DNA of 14,641 nucleotides from 2-12-FULL-42-15 sp964196565 (GTDB lineage Bacteria; Pseudomonadota; Gammaproteobacteria; Coxiellales; Coxiellaceae), in NCBI GenBank assembly GCA_964196565.1, contig CAXMUH010000045.1, positions 1-14,641 of the forward strand, given 5' to 3'. Below the pieces are notes generated by a model, which saw only the letters and a list, made by a program, of their open reading frames with translations, ran no database searches and had not been told where the DNA came from. Each line of letters starts with the position of its first letter. The first letter of the stretch is position 1. Made by a program: the position numbers and the translations under genes. This document shows positions 13,158-14,641 of this stretch, piece by piece.

Positions 13158-14558
13158 TTGCAAAAAGTTTTACGAGGATTGTTAGCCATATTGTTATTGT
13201 TCAATTTTTGTTGGGCAATGGCGCTGACTAATCCGCGCCTCAATCAGGCGGTTGTGGTTGTCACGAGTCGTGATGCTGCTGAATTTAAGCAAGCACTGGT
13301 TAGTGCTTATGCTGAGGTCTTGGTTAAATTGAGTGGCAATCCGGCAATTATGACGGTTGCGGAAATTCAAAACAGCGTGGCTGACGCTAATAAATATTTA
13401 GTGAGTTATAGCTATCAACGACGCACCGATCCAATGACCCATGCGTCAAAACTTTATTTACATGCTTTTTTTGATAAAGCTGCGATTAAAAAATTATTAG
13501 AAGGAGCTGGGCAAACGGTGTGGGATAGTACTAGGCCGATCACGTTAATATTATTATCGGTTGACGGTGATACGCATAACAATATTATTTCCAGTGTGGA
13601 TGACGATCCATTAATCGTTACCACAGTCGGTGCGGCTAAAAAGCGTGGACTTGAAGTCATATTTCCAGTGATGGATTTGCAGGATCAATCAGCACTAGAT
13701 GGTGAGAGCGATGGCGAACTGTTATCTGTCCAAAAGCGTGAAGTAATGCAACGTTATCAAGTTAAAAGCATTTTATTTGGGACAATAGTTCATGCCCCGG
13801 AAAATAATTTTAAAATAACGTGGTCGTTGATGTTAGGTAGAAGTAGTTACCAATGGGTTACAGCTAATACTGACATCCAGCAAGCAATTAATCTTGGCAT
13901 GGATAAATTAATTTCTGTCCTTGCAAGTCATTATGCTACCATGAGCAGCGCTAAATTAATTTCACAAGTTTTTTTGAAAGTAACTGGCGTTAACGGTTTG
14001 CGTGACTATGTTAAAGTGGTCTCAGTTGTTAGGCATTTAAGTAATGTGGTTGGGGTAAGTGTCAAAGATATGGATTTAGATAGTTTATTATTGCAAGTAA
14101 AAGTCACCGGCGGCGTAGGCGTATTGAGTAAATCGCTGCGAAGAACTGCGAAGTTATCTTTCGAAGCTGCGCCATTGTCAGCGGGTAAGAATGCTGCTAA
14201 TTTAGTTTATCATTGGGCAGAGGCGGTCAGTCAGCCGGCGGTCAAGGCGCAAGAAATCGTGCCAGTTTCAGTTTCAGTTTCAGATTCAGAGCCAGCATTA
14301 GAGCCAACGTCAGAGTCCGTGCCTGTAACCATGGTAAAACCAGATCCCGACGATCAGATTACGCTTTCTCCTTATCATTTTAATTCTGTAAATGCTCATC
14401 CATCTGATGCAGAGGGCGACAGTTGCGAGGGAAATTCATGCGTAAAACGAATGAGGGAGCAGAGTGCACACCCAGTACATGAGCATGAAATTGCCCGCAA
14501 ATGGCAGCCTCTATCCCCTAGTGACTATCCAGCAAAGGTTAATCAGGTAACCCAATGA
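13158..14558 (+). CDS. DUF2066 domain-containing exported protein
   Basis: 466 residues from TTG 13158. This start has AAAGGA seven bases upstream and puts a clean signal peptide first (QKVLRGLLAILLLFNFCWAMA, probable cleavage before LTNPRLNQ). The longer frame from ATG 13101 would place 19 unrelated residues before the signal. The body matches DUF2066: opening VVVTSRDAAEFKQALVSAYAEVLVKLSGNP, then YLVSYSYQRR and the Asp-rich middle. Function is unknown; such proteins are found beside purMN and hda across gammaproteobacteria. The last 100 residues are low-complexity Ser/Val/Glu/Pro-rich, including a SVSVSDSEPALEPTSESVPV segment, and look disordered. The stop overlaps the hda start (ATGA), indicating translational coupling. 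Confidence 0.8.
   Translation: MQKVLRGLLAILLLFNFCWAMALTNPRLNQAVVVVTSRDAAEFKQALVSAYAEVLVKLSGNPAIMTVAEIQNSVADANKYLVSYSYQRRTDPMTHASKLYLHAFFDKAAIKKLLEGAGQTVWDSTRPITLILLSVDGDTHNNIISSVDDDPLIVTTVGAAKKRGLEVIFPVMDLQDQSALDGESDGELLSVQKREVMQRYQVKSILFGTIVHAPENNFKITWSLMLGRSSYQWVTANTDIQQAINLGMDKLISVLASHYATMSSAKLISQVFLKVTGVNGLRDYVKVVSVVRHLSNVVGVSVKDMDLDSLLLQVKVTGGVGVLSKSLRRTAKLSFEAAPLSAGKNAANLVYHWAEAVSQPAVKAQEIVPVSVSVSDSEPALEPTSESVPVTMVKPDPDDQITLSPYHFNSVNAHPSDAEGDSCEGNSCVKRMREQSAHPVHEHEIARKWQPLSPSDYPAKVNQVTQ
14265..14288. repeat. 6-bp tandem repeat in the DUF2066 gene
   Basis: GTTTCA three times followed by GATTCA encodes SVSVSDS in the disordered tail of the protein. Units of two codons keep the frame if the copy number changes. 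Confidence 0.75.
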
Positions 14559-14641
14559 ATACACAACTCATACTTGGTATTGCGCCACGCGATGATGCAA
14601 CCTTTAATAATTTTTATCCAGGTGATAATCAGCAAGTACTG
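14555..14641 (+). CDS. hda: Hda, DnaA regulatory-inactivation protein (N-terminal part, runs off window)
   Basis: The first 29 residues, MNTQLILGIAPRDDATFNNF followed by YPGDNQQVL, match the N-terminus of Hda: a QLxLxI-like clamp-binding peptide, then the RDDATFxNFYPGDN segment that opens its AAA+ domain. Hda on the DNA-loaded sliding clamp stimulates ATP hydrolysis by DnaA. The ATG overlaps the stop of the preceding gene by 4 bp. The rest lies outside the window, so integrity cannot be judged. Confidence 0.85.
   Translation, partial: MNTQLILGIAPRDDATFNNFYPGDNQQVL

Noticed and set aside
13454..13660. Minus-strand open frame inside the DUF2066 gene
   Set aside because: A shadow frame with no ribosome-binding site or recognisable similarity, lying fully within a supported gene.

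Overview
The window looks like the chromosome of a gammaproteobacterium of moderate to low GC. The order rsmI <-> lpoA-yraN-diaA-dolP is the arrangement known from E. coli. The block purN-purM <-> DUF2066-hda is common in non-enteric gammaproteobacteria. AT-rich codon use, two REP/MITE-like elements and the mix of genes would fit the Legionellales/Coxiellaceae neighbourhood, but this placement is an inference and not firm.

Layout. Positions 1-3312 are an accessory junction: the tail of an unidentified gene, a frameshifted C-terminal scrap of a tyrosine recombinase, a free-standing PIN-domain (DUF4935-like) protein, and a convergent gene fusing an AbiEi-like N-terminal region to a Fic AMPylase domain. 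The fic gene is preceded by three 24-bp-spaced direct repeats and bracketed by a 17-bp near-perfect direct repeat. A 171-bp MITE-like element (MITE-1) closes the region. Positions 3441-7726 (minus strand) are the envelope/DnaA-control operon lpoA-yraN-diaA-dolP plus an M50 (site-2-type) protease gene. A second member of the same MITE family (MITE-2) sits between lpoA and yraN, only 5 bp from the yraN start. Positions 7764-10622 (plus strand) are rsmI and an unrecognised GT-C-like polytopic membrane protein. Positions 10623-10790 are a palindrome-rich spacer between converging genes. Positions 10791-13012 (minus) are purM-purN-ihfB; ihfB has an acidic tail and its own likely promoter. Positions 13158-14641 (plus) are a secreted DUF2066 protein overlapping the start of hda, which runs off the window.

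How the genes work together. LpoA activates the peptidoglycan synthase PBP1A from the outer membrane, and DolP is an outer-membrane BON-domain lipoprotein, so the lpoA operon is largely about envelope upkeep. DiaA (helps DnaA load at oriC), Hda (inactivates DnaA-ATP) and IHF-beta (bends oriC and related sites) are three DnaA/oriC control factors within 10 kb. PurM and PurN catalyse two steps of de novo purine synthesis. The most unusual material is the accessory end: the AbiEi-like/Fic fusion with its repeated putative operator, the recombinase relic, and the paired MITE-like elements. No tRNA, rRNA or CRISPR array was seen.
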